Source: Candidatus Azobacteroides sp.
GTDB lineage: Bacteria; Bacteroidota; Bacteroidia; Bacteroidales; Azobacteroidaceae
Assembly (NCBI GenBank): GCA_009783445.1
Contig: WRFY01000109.1
Coordinates: 1-41,397 of the forward strand
Reading direction: 5' to 3'
Length of the DNA: 41,397 nucleotides
How positions within the stretch are numbered: the stretch's first letter is position 1; every line of letters starts with the position of its first letter. Positions 1 through 8,492 of this stretch are shown here, piece after piece. The translations under genes were made by a program, and so were the position numbers. The notes under the pieces were generated by a model. It saw only the letters and a list, made by a program, of their open reading frames with translations. It did not search any database and was not told where the DNA came from.

Positions 1-61
1 TCGTGCATCGAATCTTTAGAACTTGTGCAGCTATACATAACTTTAAAATTAAAATCAATCC

Positions 62-268
62 ATGGCATTACAAAAACTAATTTACATAAACTCTAATGAT
101 TTGTTTCGGGAAAAGTCGGGCGATATAGTCATAAACCAACACAATACAGACAACAAAGATGGATCGATCAATGGGATAGTTCTTCCATTAACTGACAAAG
201 AGGCTGTTAATCAATTGGTTGAAATTATGAAGGAACGATTGGACGGTCTGAAATTTTCTAAGAGATAA
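62..268 (+). CDS. Small hypothetical protein (68 aa)
   Basis: I do not recognise this protein. It is an intact 68-residue, soluble, mixed-charge reading frame with no membrane segment and no cysteines. Its ATG follows an AT-rich leader, and an in-frame stop at 17-19 rules out a longer N-terminus, so it is not the tail of a bigger gene. The last third (LTDKEAVNQLVEIMKERLDG) looks like an amphipathic helix. The next gene is on the opposite strand, so there is no operon context. It could be a genuine small protein or a chance frame. Confidence 0.45.
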   Translation: MALQKLIYINSNDLFREKSGDIVINQHNTDNKDGSINGIVLPLTDKEAVNQLVEIMKERLDGLKFSKR

Positions 269-358
269 CCTCTAATCCCTCAATAGCGTTTTGTGTCGAA
301 AACGTTAAAATGTTTGCAAGAAAAAATAAAATGGATAGATTTTTCATAAAATTTATTC

Positions 359-1048
359 CTAATACGGATCAAGATTTTTATCCGCTTTAGATTTAGTTGT
401 AAAATTGTAATAAGGAGAAACGTAATATTGGTTCATCCATTTTCCCCTAAAAAGAACACGTTCCCAACCGACAAGAACGCCAAATTTGTCATTGAATTTA
501 ATATTAACTGAACCGCCATAGGAATTTTGTAGGTAAAAAGTTGATAAATAGAACGGAATATTATTGATATATGGCAAAAATTGTCCATGAAAATTAAAAG
601 TAAAATGTTCGTTCAGTTTGTAATTTAACCCGCTGGAGACGCCCATATTCAAGCGCTGTGCAAAACCGAAACTCGCATCTGAATATTTGCTCACAAAAGG
701 ATTAGCGTACAAAGATATATGATCATTTAATTGATAGTCGAGACGTGTCTGTAATGTATTAAATTGCAAAAAACCAATATTTTGACTTTGCAAAGGAATT
801 ATTGAAAATTTAAATTTTCTATCTATGGAAGATTTTTTTTGAAAAGTAAACTTTTCAAGTTGCAAAGCATCATTGTTCATTTTAATATCGGGTAGAATAA
901 AATCATTTTTTAAGCCAACAGATTCCAAAAATTGACTATTATTCTTTTGCTTTTCAAAATTCAATTTTGAAAAATTGTCTTGCGCACAAAGCAAACCGCA
1001 ATTCAAAAAAACAAGACAGAAAACAATATTTAATCTTTTTATAATCAT
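359..1048 (-). CDS. Putative outer-membrane beta-barrel protein with signal peptide
   Basis: The N-terminus (two Lys/Arg, then a hydrophobic stretch ending LLCAQ) is a typical Bacteroidota Sec signal peptide with cleavage after about residue 22. From about residue 75 the chain alternates polar and aromatic residues in short strands (RLDYQLNDHISLYANPF, SGLNYKLNEHFTFNFHGQF), as expected for a small outer-membrane barrel. A second hint is the tryptophan/tyrosine-rich C-terminal part. The cargo or role cannot be told. It stands alone, with roughly 90-235 bp intergenic gaps on each side. Similar Bacteroidales proteins are annotated only as hypothetical. Confidence 0.55.
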   Translation of the reverse strand: MIIKRLNIVFCLVFLNCGLLCAQDNFSKLNFEKQKNNSQFLESVGLKNDFILPDIKMNNDALQLEKFTFQKKSSIDRKFKFSIIPLQSQNIGFLQFNTLQTRLDYQLNDHISLYANPFVSKYSDASFGFAQRLNMGVSSGLNYKLNEHFTFNFHGQFLPYINNIPFYLSTFYLQNSYGGSVNIKFNDKFGVLVGWERVLFRGKWMNQYYVSPYYNFTTKSKADKNLDPY

Positions 1049-1255
1049 CGCTTTAGTTTATTTTATGTCGTCTGTATTTATTATTGCATTCATAACTTCT
1101 TTTTCATTGGCAAAATTACATAATGGTAGATTCAACCACTGAATGCAATTTAAGAGTTCAAATTTAGGAAGAAAATTTCTTTTGGCGAATAAAAATTTAA
1201 TTTTTCTCTACCTTAAGTTGCATTTGTTAATGGAATTACATATCAAATTTTTTTG

Positions 1256-1263
1256 TACTTTTG
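1256..1263 (+). promoter_or_regulatory. Bacteroides-type -7 promoter element
   Basis: TACTTTTG fits the -7 consensus TAnnTTTG and lies 20 bp before the ATG at 1284. No TTTG lies 19-21 bp upstream, so only half the promoter is recognisable. Its position argues that the in-frame ATG at 1143 is not the start. Confidence 0.5.
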
Positions 1264-1283
1264 CAACTTTAAATTCAATCATT

Positions 1284-1907
1284 ATGAATGTTTTATTAAT
1301 CAATGGCAGTCCGCACAAACAAGGATGCACCTTTACCGCCTTATCGGAGATGGCAGGAGAATTGGAAAAACAGGGAATCGCAACAAGCATTTTCCATATA
1401 GGAACAAAAGCTATTCGTGGTTGCATCGCCTGTCTGAAGTGTAAAGAAACCGGTTATTGTTCTTATTCCGGCGATGTGGTCAATGAATGTATAGATTTAA
1501 TGAAAAAGGCGGATGGCATAGTTGTTGGTTCGCCTGTATATTATGCGTCGCCTAATGGGGCTTTGTTGGCATTGTTGGACCGGGTGTTTTATGCGAGCAG
1601 CAACGCCTTTTCATACAAACCTGCCACCGCAATAGTCAGTTGCCGCAGAAGCGGATCTACTTCTTCATTTGATGTGTTGAACAAATATTTTACTATTTCC
1701 AATATGCCTGTGGTTTCTTCTCAATACTGGAATCAGGTTCACGGAAATACGCCTGAAGAGGTACGGCAAGATTTGGAAGGTATGCAAGGATTGCGGACAT
1801 TGGGAAGGAATATGGCTTGGCTGTTGAAATGCATAGATGCAACAAAAGAAACAATCCCCCGTCCTGAACCTGAACCGGTCAGGCAAAGAACAAATTTTAT
1901 ACGCTAG
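1284..1907 (+). CDS. Flavodoxin-family NAD(P)H-dependent oxidoreductase
   Basis: This is a 207-residue flavodoxin-fold protein of the NADPH-dependent FMN reductase family. The FMN phosphate-binding loop is GSPHKQGCT at residues 8-16. A cysteine-rich segment follows (GCIACLKCKETGYCS, about 50-64), as in iron-sulfur flavoprotein-like reductases. The second flavin loop is SPVYYASPNG (about 88-97). I start at ATG 1284, because the frame upstream (from 1143) lacks protein-like composition and contains the -7 promoter. The metallophosphoesterase gene follows six bases downstream, suggesting one transcript. The physiological substrate (quinone, nitro-compound or metal chelate) is not predictable. 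Confidence 0.8.
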   Translation: MNVLLINGSPHKQGCTFTALSEMAGELEKQGIATSIFHIGTKAIRGCIACLKCKETGYCSYSGDVVNECIDLMKKADGIVVGSPVYYASPNGALLALLDRVFYASSNAFSYKPATAIVSCRRSGSTSSFDVLNKYFTISNMPVVSSQYWNQVHGNTPEEVRQDLEGMQGLRTLGRNMAWLLKCIDATKETIPRPEPEPVRQRTNFIR

Positions 1908-1913
1908 ATATTA

Positions 1914-3035
1914 ATGACTAACCGTTTTTTAATTAGAACATTTGTTCTTTATCTGCCAATAAATGCGTATATTTTTATTCGCGGGTGGCAGGCAATGCCG
2001 TCAATTTTAATATATAAGCTGATTTTTACCGTTATATTTCTATGTCTTGCTTCACTATTTTTTGTGGCAATGATGGGTAGAAATAAATTTCCATTGTGTT
2101 TCTTGAAAATAATCTATGCCATTGGAACTACGTGGATGGCTTTCACGGTGTATTTCTTTCTGTTTTTCTTGGTTATAGATATTATTGGCTTGTTCAATCG
2201 CTGGATACATTTTTTGCCCGAAATCATTCACTTGCATTTCAGACAAATTGAAGTTTATGGATCAACTATGGCTATTACTGTTTTGTTAATATTTGGTTAT
2301 CACAAATTTACTCATCCCTCCGTCAATATTTTTAACATAAAGATAAATAAAAAAGCAGGAGAAAGGAAGAAATTACGAGTCATAGAGATAAGTGATATTC
2401 ATTTGGGACTGTTAATTGACAAAAAACGTTTTAGCAAATATGTTGATAAAATCAATGTACTGAAACCCGATATAATTCTTATTGCCGGAGATTTGATAGA
2501 TAATTCCACGCGTTCGTTAAATGCTGAACATATTGAAGTAGAAATCAACCGGATGCAAGCGCCGTTAGGAATATATATGTGTTTGGGAAATCATGATTAT
2601 AGAGGAGGTATAAATGAATGTTCAGCCTTTTTAAAAAAGACAAAAATAAATCTGCTGATTGATAATGCAGTATGTATTGACAACAGTTTTTGGATTATTG
2701 GGAGAAAAGATAAAAGTCTTGGATTACGCAAATCAGTGAAGAACCTGACGGCAGAATGCGATCAATCGGAACCAATATTTCTGCTTGACCATCAACCTTT
2801 TCATTTGGAAGAAGCCGGGGAAGCCGGAATCGACTTCCAGCTATCCGGACACACGCATAACGGACAAATTTTCCCCGGTAACTTAATTGTAAATAAAATT
2901 TATGAAGTTGGGCACGGGTATAAGCGGAAAAAGAATTTACATGTTTATGTATCATCGGGGCTTGGTATCTGGGGACCGCTTTTCCGGATAGGAACCGAAT
3001 CGGAAATTGCCGTTTTTGACATTCAATTTGATTGA
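1914..3035 (+). CDS. Membrane-anchored metallophosphoesterase (YkuE/LpxG-like)
   Basis: The protein has 373 residues. Residues 1-140 hold about four hydrophobic membrane segments, and residues 150-373 form a calcineurin-like phosphoesterase domain. The metal-ligand motifs are all present in order: DIHLG (about 160), GDLID (about 192), GNHD (about 225) and GHTHNGQ (about 311). This architecture matches the YkuE/LpxG type of phosphoesterase, some members of which act on lipid phosphates such as UDP-diacylglucosamine. The substrate here is inferred only. The start is the ATG six bases after the upstream reductase stop. The stop abuts the convergent yjbQ-type gene with no spacer. Confidence 0.85.
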   Translation: MTNRFLIRTFVLYLPINAYIFIRGWQAMPSILIYKLIFTVIFLCLASLFFVAMMGRNKFPLCFLKIIYAIGTTWMAFTVYFFLFFLVIDIIGLFNRWIHFLPEIIHLHFRQIEVYGSTMAITVLLIFGYHKFTHPSVNIFNIKINKKAGERKKLRVIEISDIHLGLLIDKKRFSKYVDKINVLKPDIILIAGDLIDNSTRSLNAEHIEVEINRMQAPLGIYMCLGNHDYRGGINECSAFLKKTKINLLIDNAVCIDNSFWIIGRKDKSLGLRKSVKNLTAECDQSEPIFLLDHQPFHLEEAGEAGIDFQLSGHTHNGQIFPGNLIVNKIYEVGHGYKRKKNLHVYVSSGLGIWGPLFRIGTESEIAVFDIQFD

Positions 3036-3446
3036 TTACGAATATAGGGTTGCCACAAATTTTCTTCGTCCGCTCGAATATCGAAACTCGCAAAGGTAAA
3101 TTCCCTGCCATGTTCCCAAATTCAACCGGTGATTGGTTATGGGAATCGTAAGCGATGATCCGATAACGGATGATTTAATGTGCGCAGGCATATCGTCCCG
3201 TCCTTCATAATTATGCTCGAATTTAGGATAATTTTCCGGAATCCAGTCTGAAAAGAAAGTTTTAAAATCGGAAAGCACAGACGAATCGGCATTTTCATTG
3301 ATGGTTAATCCTGCGGAGGTATGTTTAATGAATAGGTTCAAGAGACCTGTTTCCGGTAATTCGCCAATTCGGGATAGAATATCCTCAGTTATAAGATGAA
3401 AACCATAACGATATTGGGGAAGCGAAAATTCTATTTGGTAAATCAT
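3036..3446 (-). CDS. YjbQ-family protein (UPF0047, secondary thiamine-phosphate synthase-type)
   Basis: The family signature is clear: FIKHTSAGLTINENAD near residue 40, GRDDMPAHIKSSVIG near 85, and NHRLNLGTWQGIYLCEFR near 106. Some members have weak thiamine-phosphate synthase activity, but the cellular role is unresolved. I prefer the ATG at 3446, giving 136 residues (the usual length is about 138). A longer start at 3464 would add six residues and overlap tag by 11 bp. The gene follows tag closely on the same strand, so co-transcription is likely. Confidence 0.85.
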   Translation of the reverse strand: MIYQIEFSLPQYRYGFHLITEDILSRIGELPETGLLNLFIKHTSAGLTINENADSSVLSDFKTFFSDWIPENYPKFEHNYEGRDDMPAHIKSSVIGSSLTIPITNHRLNLGTWQGIYLCEFRYSSGRRKFVATLYS

Positions 3447-3453
3447 AGACGTT

Positions 3454-4032
3454 CTATTTTTCAATATATTTGTACGGACAATCTTCTAAGTGGTCGTTAA
3501 CATAACCGACAGCCTGTAAATGAGCATAACAAATCGTTGTGCCGAAAAATTTGAATCCCCGTTTTTTCATGTCTTTACTTATAGCGTCTGACAAAGGGGT
3601 GGAAGCCGGAATTTCACTCAACGATTTCCAATGATTAATAACTAATTGGCCTTCCGGAAGAAAAGATTTTAAATACCGGCAAAAACTGCCGAATTCTTTT
3701 TGAACGGCTAAAAAATGCTGCGCATTGGAAATAGTTGCCTGTATTTTGTTCCGGTTGCGGATAATTCCGCTGTCCTGCATCAAACGTTCTATATCCTCCT
3801 CCGTCATTCGGGCTACTTTTTCAACATCATAACCTGCAAAAGCATTTTTATATGCTTCGCGTCTTTTGAGGATGGTGATCCAACTTAATCCTGCCTGAGC
3901 GCTTTCCAATACCAAAAATTCAAACATTTTTGCATCGTCTGTTGCTTCTCTTCCCCATTCCTCATCATGATATTTGATGTACATAGGATCGGATTTACAC
4001 CATCCGCAACGGCGGGTCTCTTCCTGATTCAT
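3454..4032 (-). CDS. tag: DNA-3-methyladenine glycosylase I
   Basis: Base-excision repair glycosylase that removes 3-methyladenine from DNA. Diagnostic features are the N-terminal RCGWC with the zinc-binding cysteine, YHDEEWG, the FEFLVLESAQAGLSW block, the recognition helix region SGIIRNRNKI, and the C-terminal GTTICYAHLQAVGYVNDH with further zinc ligands. I start at ATG 4032 (192 residues, close to E. coli Tag at 187), because the longer frame from 4077 adds a non-conserved lysine-rich lead and would overlap the VOC gene. It sits between a VOC-family gene and a yjbQ-type gene in a three-gene minus-strand run. Confidence 0.93.
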   Translation of the reverse strand: MNQEETRRCGWCKSDPMYIKYHDEEWGREATDDAKMFEFLVLESAQAGLSWITILKRREAYKNAFAGYDVEKVARMTEEDIERLMQDSGIIRNRNKIQATISNAQHFLAVQKEFGSFCRYLKSFLPEGQLVINHWKSLSEIPASTPLSDAISKDMKKRGFKFFGTTICYAHLQAVGYVNDHLEDCPYKYIEK

Positions 4033-4051
4033 AAAATTATATTGGATTATT

Positions 4052-4444
4052 TTATTTTTCTTGTCCTGTAAATTCAATTAATTCTATGGGCGCCCCGTTA
4101 TGTTCAATCATCGCCGCCCTTACGCCGTCTGAAGGCGGATTAGGCTTCGTTATTACATTAAATGCATGATTTGCCAATTCATAATCCAAATCCGCAACTT
4201 CAAAAGCAATGTGAGGAACGGTCTGCACAAGTTCAGGAATCGAACTGCCTTCTTCAAATCTCATCCATTCTATACCAAACGGACTTGTCTCAAATCCGGA
4301 TACAAAAAAATGAAATGGAGGCAAATATCTCTCATTTTCCCTGTGGACATGGGTCGGAATACCTAAATGATGATATTTCCATCCCCATTTTTCAATACAT
4401 TGAGCTAACTCATGATCTAATCGGATTGTTTTATCGTTATTCAT
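4052..4444 (-). CDS. VOC/glyoxalase-superfamily protein
   Basis: This is a 130-residue small metalloenzyme-fold protein. The segments LDHELAQCIEKWGWKYHHLGIPTHV, PHIAFEVADLDYELANH and IEHNGAPIELIEFTG resemble one vicinal-oxygen-chelate unit, with likely metal ligands His (in PHIAFEV) and Glu (in IELIEF). The substrate is unknown. It is the first gene of the run with tag and the yjbQ-type gene. In Bacteroidales similar proteins are annotated generically as VOC or glyoxalase-like. Confidence 0.65.
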   Translation of the reverse strand: MNNDKTIRLDHELAQCIEKWGWKYHHLGIPTHVHRENERYLPPFHFFVSGFETSPFGIEWMRFEEGSSIPELVQTVPHIAFEVADLDYELANHAFNVITKPNPPSDGVRAAMIEHNGAPIELIEFTGQEK

Positions 4445-4672
4445 ATAAAGATATTTTCGTACAAAAGTACAGAAATTTTGATTAATTTTGGACTGCCTAT
4501 AGGAGGTCGGTATTGATGCAGATTAAAAATAAAAGAACAGACCGAAATCATAGTTGTGAATATTAACTATTTTCCCCCTTGCACTGCGCTGATTGCAGTC
4601 TCGATAACTTCTGTCGATTGCCAATAAGATTGTGTAACCCTGAATGGTTGAATTTGTCATTCACGAAAAAAA

Positions 4673-4697
4673 ACTCCTGCAAAAGGAGTACTATTTT
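4673..4697. terminator. Bidirectional hairpin terminator candidate
   Basis: ACTCC and GGAGT form a 5-bp stem (4673-4677 with 4685-4689) around a 7-nt loop. There is an A-run on the 5' side and a T-rich tract on the 3' side, so it could work in either direction, although the stem is short. Confidence 0.4.
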
Positions 4698-4710
4698 TAG
4701 AGATTTTTTG

Positions 4711-4718
4711 TATCTTTG
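4711..4718 (+). promoter_or_regulatory. -7 promoter element upstream of PAP2 gene
   Basis: TATCTTTG matches TAnnTTTG. The transcript would have an approximately 150-nt leader before the PAP2 start at 4875. No -33 TTTG is found at the expected distance. Confidence 0.35.
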
Positions 4719-4874
4719 CCCTATCCGTTTGAAATTTACCTTGTTATTGATTTACACCACTAAATTTAGGCGAAATTTTTCAAACTGCAAAGCGTTGTAC
4801 AAAATTTATTTACAACGGGAGATTTTTTTATAACTATTTATTTGCGGATTTAAGGCATTAAAAAAACGATGTAA

Positions 4875-5582
4875 ATGCTCGAACAGGAACTTCAATGGGA
4901 GAAAAACATTTTTCGCCTCTTAAACGGAAGTGAATCGACTTTTTGGGACAATTTTTTTTGGCTATATTCTTCCAAATGGATATGGGTTCCTTTTTATCTT
5001 TGTCTCTTCATTGTTTTTGCATACAAAAAAAAGGGAATGGAAATAGCGCTCATATTCTTGTCGGTAGCTGTCGTCATTCTTTTGTGCGACCAAATTGCTT
5101 CCGGATTTTTCAAGCCTGTTTTTCATCGCTTCCGTCCCTCGCATCACCCCGATTTTCAGGATCAGGTAGCAATTGTGAGAGGATATCGAGGGGGACGTTA
5201 CGGCTTTATTTCCAGTCATGCCGCCAATGCTTTTGGATTTGCTACTTTTCTGGCATTGGTTTTCCGAAATCGTCTTTTTACTTTCGTGATGCTTTTGCAT
5301 GCTTTGCTGACCGGATATTCGCGGATTTATCTGGGCGTACATTTTATTTCTGATATTGTGGCGGGAAGCTTACTGGGAATCGCAATCGGATATGCGATTT
5401 ATCTTCTATTCAATCAGGGGAGAATTCATTTTCTTTCTGTGAACAAAGCCGATTTGAAACGACCGCTCTATTCCATACAGCGTGTTTATTTGATCGGTCT
5501 TGTTTATCTTTTTATGATTATAATTTTATTATTATTTAGTAGTCAAATCATTAATTTGATCTATGAACCATCTGCATCCTGA
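4875..5582 (+). CDS. PAP2-family membrane phosphatase
   Basis: This is a 235-residue polytopic membrane protein with about six hydrophobic segments. The three phosphatase motifs are KPVFHRFRP (about 82-90, K-x6-RP), SSHAANAF (about 116, the usual PSGH region with Ser-Ser-His) and SRIYLGVHFISDI (about 150-162, with the catalytic His). Family members dephosphorylate undecaprenyl diphosphate, phosphatidylglycerol phosphate or lipid A. The last is common in Bacteroidota, but the substrate cannot be decided from these motifs. It is apparently monocistronic. Confidence 0.88.
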   Translation: MLEQELQWEKNIFRLLNGSESTFWDNFFWLYSSKWIWVPFYLCLFIVFAYKKKGMEIALIFLSVAVVILLCDQIASGFFKPVFHRFRPSHHPDFQDQVAIVRGYRGGRYGFISSHAANAFGFATFLALVFRNRLFTFVMLLHALLTGYSRIYLGVHFISDIVAGSLLGIAIGYAIYLLFNQGRIHFLSVNKADLKRPLYSIQRVYLIGLVYLFMIIILLLFSSQIINLIYEPSAS

Positions 5583-5697
5583 AATAATAAATATTTACAA
5601 AAAATAATTGGAGAATGGAATTATTTTGCTTAAGTTAGTAGCGTGAATCGGTAATATTTTAGTAATAACAATTTAATATTAATTTAATATAAGAGCC

Positions 5698-5976
5698 ATG
5701 AAAACGATAACATTTAACGAGTTGCGTAAAATCAAAGACAAATTGCCTGATGGCAGCATCCGCCGGATTGCCGCAGAGTTGGAACTTCCGGAAGAAACGG
5801 TAAGGAACTATTTCGGCGGAGTGAACCAAAGTACAGGAAATGGAGGCGGCATCCATATTGAACCCGGCCCTGATGGCGGCATCGTAATGTTCGATGATCC
5901 TATGATTTTGGAGAAGGCGCTTATTATATTAGGCGAAACAGATTACAATGTATCCACCGTTTTCGCAGACGTTTAA
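5698..5976 (+). CDS. Small HTH-like DNA-binding protein (Bacteroidota family)
   Basis: The 92-residue protein has an N-terminal helix-turn-helix-like part (ELRKIKDKLPDGSIRRIAAE then LPEETVRNYFGG), in which IRRIAAELELPEETVRNYF looks like scaffold plus recognition helix. A glycine-rich linker and a C-terminal tail (MILEKALIILGETDYN) follow. This short protein is widespread in Bacteroidota, where it is annotated only as a DNA-binding protein. It is transcribed alone and ends before a strong terminator. Confidence 0.7.
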   Translation: MKTITFNELRKIKDKLPDGSIRRIAAELELPEETVRNYFGGVNQSTGNGGGIHIEPGPDGGIVMFDDPMILEKALIILGETDYNVSTVFADV

Positions 5977-6004
5977 TTGTAATCAATAAAACAAAGACGA
6001 AGTT

Positions 6005-6053
6005 TACTTCGTCATTTCACCAAAAACAGGAAATGACGAAGTAGATTTTTTTG
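6005..6053 (+). terminator. Strong intrinsic terminator
   Basis: A perfect 14-bp stem (6005-6018 with 6030-6043, TACTTCGTCATTTC against its complement) with an 11-nt loop is followed by a T-rich tract (6046-6052). It sits 28 bp after the small DNA-binding gene. Confidence 0.85.
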
Positions 6054-6091
6054 TAGGAAATTTATTTTTTATTTTTTTAATATTCAAAACC

Positions 6092-7207
6092 ATGGACGAT
6101 AAATTAGTGACAATAGCTATTCACACTTATCAAAAAGCTTTGATACTCAAAACTATGCTGGAAAATGAAGGAATAGACGTATGCCTTCATAATGTAAATC
6201 TGATTCAACCGGTTGTTTCTTCGGGAGTAAGAGTGCGAATCAAAGAGAGTGATTTACCCCGCGCGCTGGAATTTATTGAAAATTCGGAATTGTGGAAGGA
6301 AGATATGGAACCGAAAGTCAAAACCGAGCAAACAGCAGAAATTCTGATTCCCATTGATTTTTCGGAATATTCGGTACAAGCTTGCGCTTTAGGTTTTGAT
6401 TTTGCCAAGGAAATTGAGGCTCATGTAGTGATTCTGCATGCTTTTTTCACTCCTTTTTTCCCAAACTCTATTTCGTTGGGCGATACTTTTGCCTATCAAA
6501 CAGTTAATGAAGAAGAAACGATCTTGATGCAAAACGAAGCGGAAGAAGAATTGGATAAATTTTCGGCAAATATAAAAGAAAAAATAGAAAAAGGAGAGTG
6601 GCCGGATGTTCCGTATTCCGTCATTCTTCGCAACGGTTTGCCCGAAGAAGAAATTCTCAACTACAGTAAAGAGCATAAACCGAATCTCATTGTTATGGGA
6701 ACTCGCGGGAAAACCCAGAAAGACATCGATCTTATTGGAAGCGTTACCGCCGAAGTGCTGGACAGCGTAAAAACGCCTTTGTTTGCCATTCCCGAAAAAA
6801 CGCCTTTCAGCCGGTTTTCGGATATAAAGCGCATCGCTTTCGGTACAAGCTTCGAACAAAATGATTTGATCGCTATTGATACCCTTTTCCATATGTTTCA
6901 ATCGTATTCCATCGAGTATTATTTGTTCCATATTACGCAAAAACACGACGATGCTTGGAGTGAAATTAAACTGGCCGGCATCAAAGAATATTTCGCTAAA
7001 CAATATCCCCAATTGACCCTTCATTACGATATCATCGACGGAAGTGATTATTTATTGAACGTAGAAAAATTTATTCGCGATCAACAGATCGACGTGATTT
7101 CTTTGTGTACTCGCAAACGCAATATTTTTGCTCGTCTGTTTAATCCCAGCATGGCAAGAAAAATGTTATTTCACACAGATACCCCATTGTTAGCTCTTCA
7201 TTCGTGA
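6092..7207 (+). CDS. DUF2007 plus tandem universal-stress-protein domains
   Basis: The protein has 371 residues and three parts. Residues 1-70 resemble DUF2007 (TIAIHTYQKALILKTMLENEGI ... VRVRIKESDLPRALEFI), a PII-like signal-transducing domain. Residues 83-230 are a first USP domain with the nucleotide-binding signature MGTRGKTQKDIDLIGSVT. Residues 240-371 are a degenerate second USP domain that has lost the G-2x-G-9x-G pattern (CTRKRNIFARLFNPS). The first domain is therefore the likely ATP binder. It probably acts as a cytosolic stress or energy sensor, but the ligand is inference. It follows a strong terminator, so it has its own promoter. Confidence 0.8.
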   Translation: MDDKLVTIAIHTYQKALILKTMLENEGIDVCLHNVNLIQPVVSSGVRVRIKESDLPRALEFIENSELWKEDMEPKVKTEQTAEILIPIDFSEYSVQACALGFDFAKEIEAHVVILHAFFTPFFPNSISLGDTFAYQTVNEEETILMQNEAEEELDKFSANIKEKIEKGEWPDVPYSVILRNGLPEEEILNYSKEHKPNLIVMGTRGKTQKDIDLIGSVTAEVLDSVKTPLFAIPEKTPFSRFSDIKRIAFGTSFEQNDLIAIDTLFHMFQSYSIEYYLFHITQKHDDAWSEIKLAGIKEYFAKQYPQLTLHYDIIDGSDYLLNVEKFIRDQQIDVISLCTRKRNIFARLFNPSMARKMLFHTDTPLLALHS

Positions 7208-7215
7208 AAAAAATG

Positions 7216-7223
7216 TACCTTTG
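7216..7223 (+). promoter_or_regulatory. -7 promoter element upstream of PLP enzyme
   Basis: TACCTTTG fits TAnnTTTG and lies 24 bp before the ATG at 7248. No TTTG sits at the usual -33 distance. Confidence 0.5.
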
Positions 7224-7247
7224 CAGGGTAATTTTAAAAAAGAGTGA

Positions 7248-8492
7248 ATGAAAAACGAACAAAAAAACATTTCAACGGCGATATTGAACCAACGATTTCG
7301 GAGAAGAGATAGCCAAGGGGCTATTTCCATGCCTATTTATTCGGGAGCAGCTTTTGAATTTGATACGGCTGAAGAAATGGAAGAGGCTTTTTTGGGAAAA
7401 TCGGGGAAACATACTTATTCCAGAATTTCCAATCCGACAGTTGAAGCTTTTGAAGATCGAATTGTGCACATCAGCGGCGCAAAACACGCAATTGCGCTAT
7501 CTTCTGGGATGGCGGCTATTTCCAATATTTTTATGACGATTGCCTATTCGGGAGCGAATATTGTGACTTCGCCTCATTTATTCGGAAACACTTTTTCTTT
7601 GTTTCTCTTTACCTTAGAGGCTTTCGGCGTCAAAGCGAGATTTTGCAACTTATTGGATTTGGAAGAAGTTGCGCGGAATATCGACGATAAAACTTGTGCC
7701 GTATTCACGGAAATTATTACGAATCCTCAGATGGAAGCAGCCGATTTACAGGCTTTATCCGAATTGGCGCACAGCAAAAAGACCCCTTTGGTAGTCGACT
7801 CTACGGTTGTCCCGTGGCCTGCTTTTGAAGCTCAAAAATGGGGAGTGGATTTAGAGGTGGTATCGAGTACCAAATATATTTCCGGAGGCGCTACCAGCAT
7901 CGGAGGATTAATACTTGATCATCAACGGTTCGACTGGTCGCATTCGCCTCGATTGGAAAAGTTGGTTCAAATGGCCGGCCCCAAAGCTTTTACGGTTAAA
8001 CTCCGGAATGAAATAGCGCGGAACATGGGCGCTTATATGTCTCCTTATACCGCTTATCTACAAAGTTTGGGTTTGGAAACGATGGATTTACGTTTCAAAA
8101 AAGCATCGAATACCTGCAAACAACTGGCGGAGTTTCTGCAAACGCTTTCTCCTGTCAAAAAGGTCTATTATACGGGATTAAAAGGGAATCCCTTTTATGC
8201 AGTCAGTTACAAACAATTTGGGGAATACCCGGGCGCGATGTTGACTTTTACCTTGGAAGATCAGGCGCATTGCTTCGCTTTTATGAACCGATTGCAGATT
8301 ATTCGCCGCGCAACCAACTTGTTTGACAATAAATCGCTCATCATTCATCCGCTTTCTACTATTTACGGAACCCTCAACGACGAATATAAACGAATGGTCA
8401 GCGTTCCTGCCAACCTATTACGCCTCTCGGCAGGATTGGAAGACCTGAACGACTTGAAAAACGATATTCTCCAAGCGCTTCAACTAATGTGA
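7248..8492 (+). CDS. Cys/Met-metabolism PLP-dependent enzyme (O-acetylhomoserine sulfhydrylase-like)
   Basis: This is a 414-residue fold-type I PLP enzyme of the trans-sulfuration family. The motifs are YSRISNPTVEAFEDRI (phosphate/PLP contacts), SSGMAAIS, the Asp of VVDSTVVPWP, and the PLP lysine in SSTKYISGG. Methionine gamma-lyase carries a catalytic cysteine in its YGCT-type loop, whereas this protein reads FGNTF. That argues against a classical methionine gamma-lyase and for a sulfhydrylase/synthase role in homocysteine formation, though specificity in this family is hard to predict. Its 3' end overlaps the convergent WYL regulator by 13 bp. Confidence 0.82.
   Translation: MKNEQKNISTAILNQRFRRRDSQGAISMPIYSGAAFEFDTAEEMEEAFLGKSGKHTYSRISNPTVEAFEDRIVHISGAKHAIALSSGMAAISNIFMTIAYSGANIVTSPHLFGNTFSLFLFTLEAFGVKARFCNLLDLEEVARNIDDKTCAVFTEIITNPQMEAADLQALSELAHSKKTPLVVDSTVVPWPAFEAQKWGVDLEVVSSTKYISGGATSIGGLILDHQRFDWSHSPRLEKLVQMAGPKAFTVKLRNEIARNMGAYMSPYTAYLQSLGLETMDLRFKKASNTCKQLAEFLQTLSPVKKVYYTGLKGNPFYAVSYKQFGEYPGAMLTFTLEDQAHCFAFMNRLQIIRRATNLFDNKSLIIHPLSTIYGTLNDEYKRMVSVPANLLRLSAGLEDLNDLKNDILQALQLM

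Larger units (their letters stand above)
4445..4874. other. 430-bp intergenic region with no convincing gene
   Basis: The region separates divergent genes. It contains a hairpin (4673-4689) and a -7-like box (4711-4718). An 84-codon plus-strand frame at 4579-4833 has unconvincing composition and is not called. On the minus strand a short stretch reads TEVIETAISAVQGGK (about 4570-4615) and looks protein-like, but it is too short to identify; it may be decayed coding DNA. Confidence 0.5.

Noticed and set aside
4579..4833. 84-codon frame before the PAP2 gene
   Set aside because: Unusual composition, overlaps the hairpin and the -7 box, and has no recognisable motif.
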